From positions 3,534,001-3,598,000 of the forward strand of contig NC_050467.1 of the NCBI RefSeq assembly GCF_013373865.1: a stretch of DNA of 64,000 nucleotides, in the 5' to 3' direction. Below, piece after piece: positions 37,319 to 49,000 of the stretch (position 1 is its first letter; every line of letters begins with the position of its first letter). This DNA comes from Monomorium pharaonis. Its lineage: Eukaryota > Arthropoda > Insecta > Hymenoptera > Formicidae. The translations under genes were made by a program, and so were the position numbers. Below the pieces are notes generated by a model. That model saw nothing but the letters and a program-made list of their open reading frames with translations. It ran no database searches and had not been told where the DNA came from.

Positions 37319-37390
37319 ACAAGCACGCCAAATTGAGCGGAGAATTGACGAGAGACAAGTACGCCAAATTGAGCGAAGAATTGACGAAAG
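37319..37390 (+). repeat. 36-bp tandem duplication
   Basis: Copies at 37319-37354 and 37355-37390 are 33/36 identical and keep a reading frame (unit translates as Q-A-R-Q-I-E-R-R-I-D-E-R, then Q-V-R-Q-I-E-R-R-I-D-E-R). An in-frame 12-residue duplication fits a coding repeat, but 36 bp is also simply a multiple of three, and no start, splice site or domain supports a gene. Confidence 0.85.
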
Positions 37391-37811
37391 GTACTCATTG
37401 CAAATACAGCCGTGCTCGGGAAAACTGGATCTTCCCTCGAGGGCAAACGCTCGATCGAAGAAGTTCTCCGCGAACGCGGATGTTAGTGTTGGTGGGAAAG
37501 GGAGAGAACGAAAGGGAAGGCGGGTGAGGACGGTGAAGAAAAGAGACTGTCGAGAAGAAAGAGAAAGATAAGGAGAGCGAGACCGTAACGCGATGGAAGG
37601 GAGGGGGAATAAATTAAAGAACGGGTTCTCCCTCACCGCAGGACCTCATTACGTCCAACTTCATTTGTTTCCATTTTAATCGGGGCCCGTCCGGCGGTGG
37701 CGGCGACGGTCCAGAATCCAGTACCAGAAACCAGAACTGCAACGAGTCCCGGTACCGCCGCCGAATGCATCGAGCCGGATTCTCCGGAGGACGGCTAAGA
37801 GGGAGAGAAGG

Positions 37812-37994
37812 ATGACCTCTGTGAAGTTAGCACCCTGCTTTCGATATATAGCTCGTAAAGCTCTTTCATCAGAAGCTCTAAAGTCCCGTTTTAAAGAGAA
37901 TTGGCAATTAAATGCAAATGTTAAATTTTCAGTTTCGACTATGTGTCGTTATCTTGGAAAAATTCAAGATAACTCCTCTAGCGAGTTTTACTAA
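37812..37994 (+). CDS. candidate small ORF (60 aa, unrecognised)
   Basis: ATG in the context GAAGGATGA, 60 codons. Composition is ordinary, with the translation including C-F-R-Y-I-A-R-K-A-L, R-F-K-E-N-W-Q-L-N-A-N-V and M-C-R-Y-L-G-K-I. A second, shifted frame stays open downstream (to 38127), giving a coding-like patch at 37812-38127 that could be a degraded coding fragment or retrogene remnant. No family is recognised. Confidence 0.18.
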   Translation: MTSVKLAPCFRYIARKALSSEALKSRFKENWQLNANVKFSVSTMCRYLGKIQDNSSSEFY

Positions 37995-40085
37995 AAATTA
38001 TTACGATTTAAATATAGAAGTTACAATTAATCTTCGCAAATCCGAAGACGTTCATACTCCTTCTTCGATAATTGTAAGGAATTCCCTTTCTGAATTGTAT
38101 CGGAGATTCTCAAATTCTTTGTTGTGAAGAATCAAAAGTCTAATTGTAGTGAAATCGTAAAGATAACAATTATACTAACAATTATTGTATAACAGAAAGA
38201 AGATACACTTGACAGCGAATAAATACAAATGCAAATATACGTTCTCTTAGGAGTTGGAAATGCTTTGAGAGCTTTTACATTTAGAAACATTGCTTGCTTT
38301 GAGAAAATATAATTCTTTCGAAAAGCAGGAAAGTGATTCCACGCCGCGCCGGCCATTGCACGGCTGTCGACACTTCGCTGCGTAACGGGTATCAAAAATA
38401 ATTGCCCCGTGAATTACATTCCACGTTAATTGGCGGCGAGGATAAATCGTACATATAACCCGCTAAAGTGTCTTTATTTTCGATTGGTTGGAACGTCAAT
38501 GCTGTTGCCAGAAAAAGAAATATGGAATACTTTTACTTTTAAATCGTAAATAAAAGGAATTTTTGCAATACAAGTAGTCTAGAAACTAAATGATACTTTA
38601 AATTTAAACCTTTCGAAATAAAGATGCTTAAGAAAGAAAAAAATATGCACACGCAATCCTCGAGAAATTTTTTACTCGGCAAATATTCAAACTCTCGTTC
38701 CGTTAAAGCCAGCCCTCTTCCAGCCCCTCGAGCATAAAAACATATTGAAAAGTGCAGTGTCGCTTCATGCTCCTCGCGAATCGGCTTCTCGCGCACGGAT
38801 GGAGGTGCCGGAGGAGACTTCGAGACAAGACGCGTACGTGAAGTTAAACGGCCGCGCGAGTCTCGGCCGTATTACGGTCCTCTAAATGCCATTTTTACGG
38901 CCAGGAGGGGCGATCCGTGCCGTTTTACGAACGGCGACTCCGCGGAGCAAAATGACCCTTAACAGTGTCGGTAACTTTTCTTATGTGGCGGAGGGCCCAC
39001 GCGGGACGCAGAAACCGTCTGCGCCGCGCCGGCACAGAAAAGAGAGAAATGCGCAGAGAGACGGCGCGCGGCGCGCGGCCGGATAACGAGTCGGTCGCGG
39101 AGGCAGAAGGACGAAGGGGGGCGAGGGGGGAGGGTAAAGACAATGGGGCAGGGCAAAGGAGGAAGCCGCCTTTATTACAGAGCACGGCCACGATGGACAG
39201 TCAAACGGACACCTCCCCGGCCTCTCCTTTATATCGGTCCACTTCGCTTTATTACTGGTGGCGAAACGGCCGGTCCAAATTAAGCGCGTTTCGTTAAAGC
39301 GAAATTCGCGAATTTTCAACACTCACGCCGCCCCGTAAACCGCGCTCGCGCAATTGACCGCGCTTAATTAGAGCAAATACCCTCTACTCCGGTGCTCTCG
39401 TGGATTGCTTTCGCAATCGCACCGAATATTTTCGAAGCTGCAGCCGAAGGTACGATCGCGTGGTTGAGATTTTGAGGTTTGCAATTTCATCCTCGTTATT
39501 GAAAGTAAATGCGAAAACACTTTATCTAGAATCTATATTAAATTCATAAGAAATTATATTGTTATTACATATAAGATATAGAAATCAAAGTTATCTTCAG
39601 TTTTAAATTGCGTTCCCGATACATACGTACACATATTGTGAATTATAAATTGTTGAAAAATTGAAACTGGAGAGTATCTTAATTCCCGCTTTATCTCCCG
39701 TGCCTTTTAGCGACCGTTCCTCTTTTAATCGACCACGTTTCTTCGTTCCTCAGCTTCTCTCGCGCGAGCCGAAGAGTCCGCGATACCAGCGGACGCCTTA
39801 CTCACGGCTGAATCATCTGACGATTAACCTTGCCTGCCTTAATCAGCGATTAATTCCGCGCGACGAAAGTACTGCTCCCGACCCGCCAGCTCGGTCGCGC
39901 GCGTTGTTTTTACCTGGAAATTGGAACGGAGGGGGATTGTACGTGCGTCGAATGGATCGAGCCGATCTCGCGACAGAAATCGTGCGGACTGTGTCGACGC
40001 AACCGACGGCGATTTCGTAGAACGCGATAATGTATACAGAATGAGGTAAAGTCTTCAGGAGTAAAACGGTCCGTCGCATTAGGCC

Positions 40086-40150
40086 TTAACCCTTTGATGT
40101 GCATATACTTTTAGTCTTATAAGACGCTGAGGTAATGTGAGTAATGGCTG
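40086..40150 (+). mobile_element. possible piggyBac-like terminal fragment
   Basis: TTAA (40086-40089) is followed directly by CCCTTTGATGTG. A TTAA target with a terminus beginning CCCTTTG is characteristic of piggyBac-superfamily elements. An inner short inverted motif (AGTCTTATAAGAC) lies at about 40112-40124. No matching inverted end (CAAAGGG next to TTAA) was found downstream, and no transposase is present, so this would be a solo or decayed end. Confidence 0.25.
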
Positions 40151-40537
40151 TTTTCTATGAAACGCCAGATATAAAGGCAGAGATTGTCATGCGTCTCGGA
40201 CGCGAATTGTATGCGCGCGTGTTGATTAATAGCGCGACGATTGGATTTTATTTAACCATATAAGAGAGATAAATGAATTTTTAGCAGAAATGTGTGAATG
40301 TCCACTTATTTTACCACATGAGAGTGCATTTGCTACTTCGATTACGAATCACGCGTGGTTAGTCGAGAGAGCTCTAGCGAGATACAGTATTTAACGCGAG
40401 ATCCGCAATACATAATGGCGATCAAACGTACCTAGGACGTGGTAGGCATTTTCACCGCCAGCTGCTGCACGGTTGCATCAGACCGCGGCCGGGTTACATC
40501 GGAACGAGAGAAAACACGCGCGATCGTCGAATCTCAC

Positions 40538-40599
40538 GGTTTAGCGGAGACTTCTCTCGAGTAGAAGCTCTTGTACGAGCCAAAGATTGGGAAATTGGT
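40538..40599 (-). other. candidate 62-nt exon on the - strand
   Basis: On the - strand a near-ideal acceptor (T-run, then CTCCCTCCCAG; 40627-40600) precedes 62 nt that are open in all three frames except for one that stops at the very end, followed by ACC|GTGAGA. The splice signals are the best pair in the window, but the exon is short, so the coding test has little power. No product can be suggested. Confidence 0.25.
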
Positions 40600-41182
40600 C
40601 TGGGAGGGAGAAAAAAAAATGAGAAGGCTCCTCTCGCGCTATGCCGGCGATGACAAAACTTTCTTGGAAGCTGGAGTCGGGTGGTGAGTCGCTTTCGCGA
40701 CTCGAACCTGCTGCGCGCTGCGCACTTGTGCGCGAGACTGCGAGCGTGCGGAAACGAACGACAAGGAACGCGAGACTTGATTTCGCGACGAGGGTCCGTT
40801 TGTCGTAATAACGTTTTCTTTTATCGCGACAGGCGAAATGCACTTGTATAACACACGATATACGATATTTCCATGCCGTAAAGTTTGGTGGCTGGTTTCT
40901 CGTGGACAGACCTCTATTCTCTTACGAAATATACGGCGACGCTCGGTCACATTGTACAGCCGCAAATTATTATTTCCGCCTGGCGCGAATGCGCGCCGTC
41001 CATTGTCGGCGAGTGAAAGAGTCACCCGGGGATCTCACGTGGGACAAGAGCCCCACGGGGAAACGTTTTCGAGATCTCCCGGGGCCGCGGGTCGCGGGCG
41101 GGGATCGTAAATATCGCGAATTTTATTGCGGCGCGGACTCACGGCGGGACAGTTCCCTCTCGCCGCGAGAGATATCGACGAT

Positions 41183-41205
41183 AAAAAAAAAAAAAAAAAA
41201 AAAAA
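41183..41205. repeat. poly-A run (23 bp)
   Basis: A pure A run inside CpG-rich DNA. No target-site duplication or upstream retro-element body is apparent, so it is not called a retroposon tail. Confidence 0.9.
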
Positions 41206-41530
41206 TCACAGACGCGCGTTACGCGCGCCGGTTGGAAGAGGTCGTTTTGCCGGGGGCCGGTTCGTTCCTTCGTCTCGCGAGGCTTACGTTATCGGAGGAA
41301 GTCCGAGCGTGTACGCGCGCTGCGGGCAGTTTAAATCAAGCGGTCTAGTTTTATTCCGCCGGATACACCGCCTTAACACGTGTTTACTCGTCCGCGTCTC
41401 TTTGCTCTCCTCTCTTTCGGCGCGTTCACGCTCGGCTGGGCGTCTGTGACCGGTCGAGATAAATCGCGCGCGGGCCGGTTCGCGCGAGAGAGTCCTTTTG
41501 AATTTTTCGCCGATAACGCCGATTGCGCCG

Positions 41531-41560
41531 GACGACGACGACGACGACGACGACGACGAC
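41531..41560. repeat. (GAC)n trinucleotide tract
   Basis: Ten GAC units. Gives poly-Asp or poly-Arg/Thr in overlapping frames. Confidence 0.95.
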
Positions 41561-42099
41561 TGCACGGCCGCGACGGACCGGCGCGACGCTCCTCTCGATA
41601 CGCGTGCTGCCGGATACGCGCGCGTTTCCCCCTTTGCCGTCCCTACAACTCTACTTCCACGGTATCGCGCACCGGCATCTTAATTCCGGAATAAATCACT
41701 GCCACCGCCGAAGAGAAGCCGTAAATTAGTCGCGCGCTCTCGTTACTCGTTCCGCCTGCTCAAATTTCGGCGTTTTTCACTTTTTTGGCGCAACGTCGTT
41801 ATCTTTCCTCTTCCAGTTGTAAATCGTTGCAACATTATTAGAATAACGAAAAAGAGAGTTTATTATTGTAATTAATTAGACATAGAAGTCATATTAATAT
41901 TATTATATTAATATTAAAGATATTTATTAAGCGTGGATTACATATTGAAAAAAAAAATGTATTTAATTTAAACATTAATATAATTTAATATTAATCTGCG
42001 CCTCGCGTGGTTCTACAGCTGGCAGAAAAGCAAGATGAAGAAAATCATAGCACGCATTAAAAAAAGACTGATAACTGTAGCTACTTTTTACGGAGGAAA

Positions 42100-42137
42100 T
42101 GATTTTTTTTTAATGCGTTTCTTTGAGTTAGGTAAAT
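42100..42137 (+). other. weak candidate recursive splice site (TAG|GTAAAT)
   Basis: A T-rich run (42102-42125) precedes TTAG at 42128-42131, immediately followed by GTAAAT. The donor half is acceptable but not ideal, and an AG lies within the tract. Listed because it shares orientation with the stronger site at 46078. Confidence 0.12.
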
Positions 42138-43284
42138 TGAAATATCGAGAAAGAGATGAGGAAAAGACATTCATTTGTCGTGTTTGCGCACCATCCTCGA
42201 CATTTCGACTTGGACGGGAGAACTCTCGAGTGTACGACGACGTCATCGACTAGTTTTGCACCGCCCTGTCGGGTCATTTTTTTTTACGGCGCCTTTCCAC
42301 CTCCATGAGCACCGATCGTCGCCCACGATCGCTAATCGACGGCAGTTCTAGTGGCGGCAGTCCGCGCGTCCGATCCTATCCGATCTGGTGGACTACGTCA
42401 TACAGGTGAATGCGTCGGCGTAGTCCGCGAGTCCGTTCCGCGGTCGACGGCGCAGCCATAATTTGCCGCCTTATAAACAGGTATCCTTGCGCCGTAAAAA
42501 TATTTTTGCTAGCGCCTAACGGGTGAACGGAAAGTACTAATCGGTTGCTCTTTCATCCTTTCTGATTCTTAAAGAAGAATAAGCGTAAACGGGGAACTTT
42601 TTGGAAAAATTTCAATGAAATATCGAGACTAAGATTCACCAATTAAGACGTAACTCGCCAACAGACGTTGGCACCTTAACGTAAAACTTCATGTGCAAAA
42701 GATTGAAAATGACGAATAAAGTGTCTAAGGACGGCACGGATATTAAAAGTACATGTCTCGCGTGATTTGCGTTTAATTGTATCTAGTCCACGACATCGCG
42801 GTCATCCGTTAGACGCAAATTGCGGAGGCAGTCGGTGTCTCTCGGCGGAGGTAGGCGCGGAGGCAGAACTCGTCGCGTGGGTCGTCGCAGAGGCAGTCTC
42901 TACCCTTCCCAGCCTCCAGAAGAATTGAGCGCGATACCTCGCGGGAAGTACCACGCGATCGATGCCGATCGGGCAGTGTTTTCAAGTGCTCGTTCTCGAC
43001 TCCGAGCGGGGGAGAGGAGAGAGAAACCGATAAGAGAGAAGAGCCCAACGCGCATGCATATCGGCGGATCGGACTCGCGGATAAAAATCGACGATTGGCC
43101 AACGGTAATCGCGATAAATCACGGTTAAAGGACCGCCGGTCACTCTCGCCGCGGGTGGAACAGTCCGATAATATAATCCAAATGCGTCGGAGTGCAACGT
43201 CGAATAAGGAGAAACGCGCGGCGACTTTGCTCGGCTAGTGAGGTAAAAATCGAGAAAAGTCTGAAATCGGAAAGGAGCGGACGC

Positions 43285-43304
43285 ACGCGCGCGCGCGCGC
43301 GCGC
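43285..43304. repeat. (CG)n tract
   Basis: Ten CG units, a potential Z-DNA-forming tract. Confidence 0.9.
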
Positions 43305-43530
43305 AACCGGAGACGCGAGGAACAAGGCGGCTTGAGAGAGGATCGTCCAATAGGGAGGATCGATCGGTCGAGCGATCGAAGCGGTGGGGAAACGTCGTCG
43401 CTGCCTACACCCAGCCTACGGTCGATCGTTTCAAGGTGACGAGGTATAAACCCTCCTCTATCTCCTGGCCTGGCTTCGGTCTAAGGCGGCTTCTGTGACA
43501 CGCGCGCGCGCGCGGGCGCCTTTCGAAATT

Positions 43531-43552
43531 AAGCCTAGATAGATCTATATAG
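43531..43552. repeat. 22-bp near-palindrome
   Basis: Outer GCCTA and TAGGC with an ATAGATCTAT core; two central-flank mismatches. No function assigned. Confidence 0.7.
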
Positions 43553-45228
43553 GCGTCCGAGATTTTTCAGCGCGTGCACACGTGGAAAGCTCGGTAGCGA
43601 GACGCGTTTAGAGATACGATCGAGACGCGTGGAGAAGGAAAGAACCCTCCCCCTCTCGGCCTTTATCGGCCGTTAATGTCGCTTATGATTTACGTCCGCG
43701 GCTGATCGACGTTGTCTCTACGAGCGGGCGTGCTCTCGTAAACGCGGGCTCGTACAATTTCGCTCCTTATCGAACACGGCACAGCGTACGTTCCACATTG
43801 CTCGCCTCTTAACGACCATTTTTCTGAAAAATTTTATGCATTTATGCTAATACACCTGATATTTGCTCTTCGACGCTCGCTAGGCGAGCTGCCCAGGTTC
43901 AATTTGCATAATGAGACGGAATCCATAATGAAAATATAAATCTATAAATACGTGATATTATAATAGAATAAATTTACTTACGCAATAGGTTCGGGAAATT
44001 ACTTGCCAAGTTCATTAGAGCCAATAATTGGCGGTGGCTCGCGCGGAGATTCCGAATCGTTGGAATCGATGATCTGAACGTACGTTTTCGTGACTCTCGT
44101 TAAGGGAGATTCCGCGAAAGATAGAAGGCTTGGGGAGAGATATTCGTGTCGGGTTACATCTTAATTTTCGATTCTCCCGCCGTAATCCACGCCCATCGCG
44201 TGCCGCGGGGTCGTTAAATCATTAGCAACCGCTGCGCCACGTGGCCGACGGTTCGGGCACTGAAATGGCGAGGCGCACATAATTTCTCGCCGGAAATCGA
44301 GACGTTTCGCGGAACATCGGGGGAGGCTGCGTCGTTGCGTTCACTTGTTAGTTGCAGTTTAATACACACTAAACCTTGGGCCGCGATCGCGTCGCGGTAT
44401 CGTTCGTCGATATTAAAGATACTAAGTATCCGGAGAGAGATATGGAAAAAAAAAGAAACGGTCGTTCCATTAACAAGTTGTGGAAATAGTCTTGTTTCTC
44501 GAGGTATTAAATTTAAACGTCGGAACCGGAGCAGTCATGTGGAATAATCGCCGATCACGCGCCGCCGTTTCTTTTTCTTCGTTATAAAAAGAAAAAGCCG
44601 GATACATCTGCATATAAATCGCGATGCTAATCGCTACGGATTACTCGCGCTTATGCCATATATAAAATAAAACGCGCGCGAGGCGCGCGCACACGCGCGA
44701 GACGGTCGAATGGGACTCCCGGATAACGAGCTAGGAAGTGGAATTTTGATCGTCTCCTTAAAGCGCCCGTTCCTACATATACTTGAAATATAACTAACCG
44801 GTTAAGGCAATTTCATTCGTTAGAAATGAAATGCTGATTCGATCGGCTCTCGTTAGATAAATTCCGTCGAATTCCCGCGCGGTGACTCCTCCGTCCCAGA
44901 GGAGTAACCTTTACGTGGAATCGGCACGAATGTGTCCGGGAGCCTCGATAAACCGCGCGCGATCTCCATCTCTCTTTTAATTAGGCTTGATCACGCGATC
45001 GCCATCGCGATCGCATTTAAATTCGTGTACAAATATTGCTACCTTCCCTCTCCTCCGTGCATGCGCTCGTCGCGGCTACTCCTTGTTATTGATGTCGCCG
45101 TTCGTTTTATTTTAACCGCTGCATGAATATTGATACGGTGCAATTTAACGTAACGGATGAGATCGTAAATCTCGGGCGAAATTAATTAAGGGACCACGCG
45201 GAGTAAAACGCGAGAGTGCTGCGCGTCA

Positions 45229-45268
45229 CGCGCGCGCGCGCGCGCGCGCGTGAGCGAGCGAGCGAGCG
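45229..45268. repeat. (CG)n tract followed by (GAGC)n
   Basis: Eleven CG units run into about four GAGC units. Z-DNA prone. Confidence 0.9.
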
Positions 45269-45590
45269 CGGCCTGAATTGCACGCGGGGAGGTAGCGAGG
45301 CGGCGACCCCTCTCATTTGCACGGGTAATTCTGCAAATTGTAATTGAATTCGAAACCGCGCCGTCGCCCATTCAGAATCATTCGTCAAAGAAATGAATGG
45401 GGCCGAGAAGCGATTTCTTTTGCGGCGACCGCGCGCGAATTCCTTCGTCGAGTGCGGGCGGGACGAAGTGCAAATTGATCGGCGCGTCTATCGTTCCTTA
45501 CGAGTGATAATCGCGTGTTTATGCAATGTCTCGCAAAAACGGGGAAAGTCGCGAGTGATCTTTCGTGAGTAAACTTGAGCGACAATCGAT

Positions 45591-46078
45591 TTTCTAATTT
45601 CTCGAGATTTTTAATTTAATCGAAAAACAAAATATCTAAACTTAAAATATAAATTTAACTGAAATATTTAAAACTAAACTAAACTAAAATAAAAATTTAG
45701 CTATAAACATAGAACTAAAAATATTTTTATTGAGCCATCAGAAAGTTTTGACAATTTAACAACTTCTATATAATTATTTTGATAGTTTAACAACATTATT
45801 TTTTGATTTGTATGCAAATAAATTTTTAAATATTTTAAACTTGTTTTATTTGTGCATATATTTGACAGATATTTAATGATATATCTGACTATAAGAAGCA
45901 CAGAGGAGAAAATGTTTGCATTCAAAACATCTTTTCCCAAACTAACATTTAACAATAACAGATGTTTCAGTTTTAATGTTCTAGAATATTTAAAAAATAG
46001 AGACAATAAAATAAAACATTTTAATATTAAGAAAGATAAAATGAAATATAATTATTTGTATTTATTTGTTTGTTACAG
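45591..46078. other. AT-rich block ending in a splice-acceptor-like tract
   Basis: Strongly AT-rich. Overlapping short frames on both strands (45701-46006 and 45852-46082) are Lys/Asn/Ile/Leu-rich, as expected of AT-rich DNA, and are not called. The block ends at a T-rich tract with TTACAG. Confidence 0.55.
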
Positions 46079-46084
46079 GTAAGC
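46050..46084 (+). other. candidate recursive splice site (zero-length exon)
   Basis: A T/Y-rich tract (TTTGTATTTATTTGTTTG) and TTACAG at 46073-46078 are followed immediately by GTAAGC at 46079-46084. This matches the ratchet-point layout in which a 3' splice site is fused to a 5' splice site, so the intron is removed in steps and no exon remains in the mRNA. It sits exactly at the edge between AT-rich and CpG-rich DNA. Alternatives: an ordinary acceptor whose exon runs 46079-46146 (open for 22 codons, then AAAG|GTAACA), or chance. The motif is seen; use is inference. Confidence 0.4.
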
Positions 46085-49000
46085 ATTTGTGAGAAAAAGA
46101 TGAGCGTCTATAAGAGGCTGAGAGGCCACATTCTATTCCCGAAAGGTAACAGCTTAATGACACGATTTGCATGATGGACACGTGGCTGCGACCTCGCGCG
46201 AAAAGAGTGCAAGCGTTTTATGCAAGCGATCGCTTCGATCGAGAAACGACGCACGCTGTTGCAAAATGCTGCTGTGTTGCTGCACTTTCCATCGAAGAAT
46301 TCGGCGTATTTGCGCCATTGTCATTATCCCATATACGCGAATGTTCCTTCAGGTCCCTTCTGTCCTCACGTTCCCGGCGGGAGACGATAACAACCTGGCA
46401 GGCCTACCGACGCCCGGTCCCGAGTGCGCGCGATTGCGTATCGTGAAAACGCAAATATCCGCAAGAATGATGAATTCGCGCGGCTGTCCCATTAATTTTA
46501 TTCGAACCTTCAATTATGCGGATGCGTTCTCCTCATTCTGCTGTCACATCTCGCGGCCGTGAGTAGACGTGAGGCAATTCGCAACCGGGCAGATATTCCC
46601 TGTCGGACATCGACCGTAGCGAAAGTTTAATTTGCACCGTCCGAATTTTAATGGATCCCGACATATTGTGTCCCGCGCAGGTAATTCCTGTCGGATTTAA
46701 AGGAACCGCCGGTGCCGGGGCCGGTGCGCACAACGAGAACGGTTGCATCGGCAATCAAAACGCCCGGTCGACCCGGGCTCGTTGTGAGACGAGATAAAGT
46801 CAATCTCCGTGGCACTTTCGTGGCCGTTGCCATGCCGCATGCCCGCGTCGTCGTCAGGGCCTCACCTCCTTCTCGATACGTCCCGATATCGCAATAACGC
46901 GCCGCGAGACTGATTTCTCCCGCGATCACTTGTCGACTTTGTATCATTATGTGCAAACTCGAAATTTCGCGACGCCGAAACCGAGCATTAAAAGTTTGCT
47001 CCTCCCTCTTTTCTTCCCTTCCCCCCTCCCCTCCCCCCGGTTCCCTCGAAAGCTTTCCCTCCCCGATAAGCGCTCGCGCGCGAGGTGTGTAGGTATCGTC
47101 GGAGCGATATATTCGATACGTCGTAAATTCAGGCGGGTAACGAGGCGACCGTCGAAAGTGACTCGAAATAAACGACAGAAGAGGAGCCCCGCTTCCACCC
47201 TTGTCCTCTCCTTTCCGTTTCCTCCTCTTCCTCCTCGCCTCCGCCTCGCATACGCGGCCGCTCTGCCGTCGAGTGCCGCTCGGCGGTCGTAAATCAAAAA
47301 GCGCGACTCTCCCGAAAACTCTCTTCGCGAGGCGAAACGGGAGGAGAGGAGGGAAAGCAGTCAGAGGGACGCTACGAAGGACGATACCGCGCGAGGCAGA
47401 GAGGAAAGGGGAAAGAAGGGAGGCGGGGTACGCGCGAGTTAGCGCGAAGAGGATCGGAGACGGAAGCGACGTTCCCGCGGGATAAATCATGGACGGTGTA
47501 AATTAAAGCGGCCGCCTTACTCTCGCCCGTATCTCCTTTCTTCTCTCCCCTTTTTTCTTCTTCCTCGGTTTTCTTTTTTTTTTCGACTGACTTATCGGGC
47601 ACGGGATGCCGGGCTCCCGCGCGTTCTCGGAAGCGTGGCGCGGCCGCGATAAATAAAATGCGCTCCGGACAAATTGTATCGGCGTTACAAGCTGTTCTCG
47701 AGACGGCCTATGGCCGGAAAAGAGAGAGATTAAAGCGAGAAATACGAGCTGTGCTTAATTCAATTAGTAGGCAGTAGGCGAGACAACGTAGCCCGTCCTC
47801 TCGGATGAAGGGAGAGGAGAGGAATGCAACGACGTGAGCGTTGATCCTTTCTTAGACACGAAATTGAGAGGAAAGAAATGGCGTTTACCACAGGCGGACT
47901 CGTAATCTAGATTAACGATCCTTAACGTTGCCCCTCTGGAACCGCGTGTGCACGAATATGTTAAAGAATTAATAATTACTCTTTGTCCTACGCTAAAAAT
48001 TCAACTCACCTCCTGTATATTCTGTGTGTTTGACATACATTCGCAATGTTGGGGCACCTTGCTTCCGGCTCGTGGCGTTATTTCATATTTCAAGCGGGGA
48101 TCTCGTCATTCCCCTCGCGTGCGCTCGCGAACAAAGGTTTCGGTCGTCGAGAGAGCGAACCGGCGCACGTTGTCGCGTCGCCCCGGGAATTTGAATGCGT
48201 GGCGAGGGTCAGTTTTGCTTCGCGCGCGCGCGCGCTCGCCTCGCGCCGTAATGGACGCCGGGGCGTACGCGCACGTACGTACCGCCGATTTCGGTTTAAA
48301 TCGGGGAAAACTTCGCTCTCACGAACGGGAGCGCGATCTTCCCACGAGCGGAGCGCAGAATGCGCTCTCTCCGCCCGCCGTGTGCTGCTTTACGCCGCGG
48401 CATGGACAAACGACACGCGAACACACGGCGATCCTCATCGCCGTCGTTTATCTCGCCTCTTCTGCGTACGACGATCGATTCGCAAGAGGCAACGTATACA
48501 TTTTTGAATCCCGTGTATAGTTTCTTCACGCAGCAAGTTTTTAACGCGTCCAAGATCGTAAAAATGAGAAAGTTAAAGTTGTATCGAACTTTTTTTATGC
48601 ATTATATATTTTAATAAACATCGGTAAATGTAAAGACTGATTCCCCCCAAGGTTTCGAGGACAAAAGGAGAAGGAAATTGAAGAAGAATTTAGCTTAATT
48701 GTATATTCTTTATTTCTTTTTTTTATTTTAGATAGAATCTTGTCAGAGATAGTACAGCGAAGAAGTTAATCGATACATCGCGACACAGGGGTAAAAAATC
48801 CATTGACTCTCAAATGTCACGAACAGGCGCGTCGGTACAAAGAGATCGCGCGGGAACAAAGATCAAAGCCGAGTCGCGCATCTGCATTCCGACGGGATAA
48901 GGTCGGAGCCTAGCTCAGCATTAACTCCGGTGTCTCGCGCGCAGGTGTCTCTAATTGGTTATTTATAAGCGATTCTTAACCCGGCGCTGATTTACCGCGT

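Larger units (their letters stand above)
38130..41810. other. mixed to CpG-rich stretch, no named gene
   Basis: AT-rich insertions at 38520-38680 and 39490-39660. Contains a possible piggyBac-like end (40086), a - strand splice-bounded segment (40538-40599), a poly-A run (41183) and a GAC tract (41531). Long open frames at 38925-39322 and 40838-41730 are composition-driven. Confidence 0.45.
41811..45590. other. mixed to CpG-rich stretch, no supported gene
   Basis: AT-rich at 41820-42000. A good - strand acceptor (CTTGCTTTTCTGCCAG) ends at about 42019 but the following frame closes quickly. CG-dinucleotide runs occur at 43285, 43499 and 45229. No gene recognised. Confidence 0.5.

Noticed and set aside
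40698..40712. tRNA B-box-like word on the - strand (GGTTCGAGTCG)
   Set aside because: No A box, no cloverleaf and no acceptor stem can be drawn around it.
41126..41449. Poly-Lys-containing open frame
   Set aside because: Produced by the 23-bp poly-A run at 41183; flanking residues are Arg/Ser/Ala-rich.
46648..47490. Longest open frame in the window (280 codons, - strand)
   Set aside because: Arg/Pro/Ser/Gly-rich translation across C/T- and G/A-rich tracts, no domain, no splice support; expected where CpG-rich DNA depletes stop codons.
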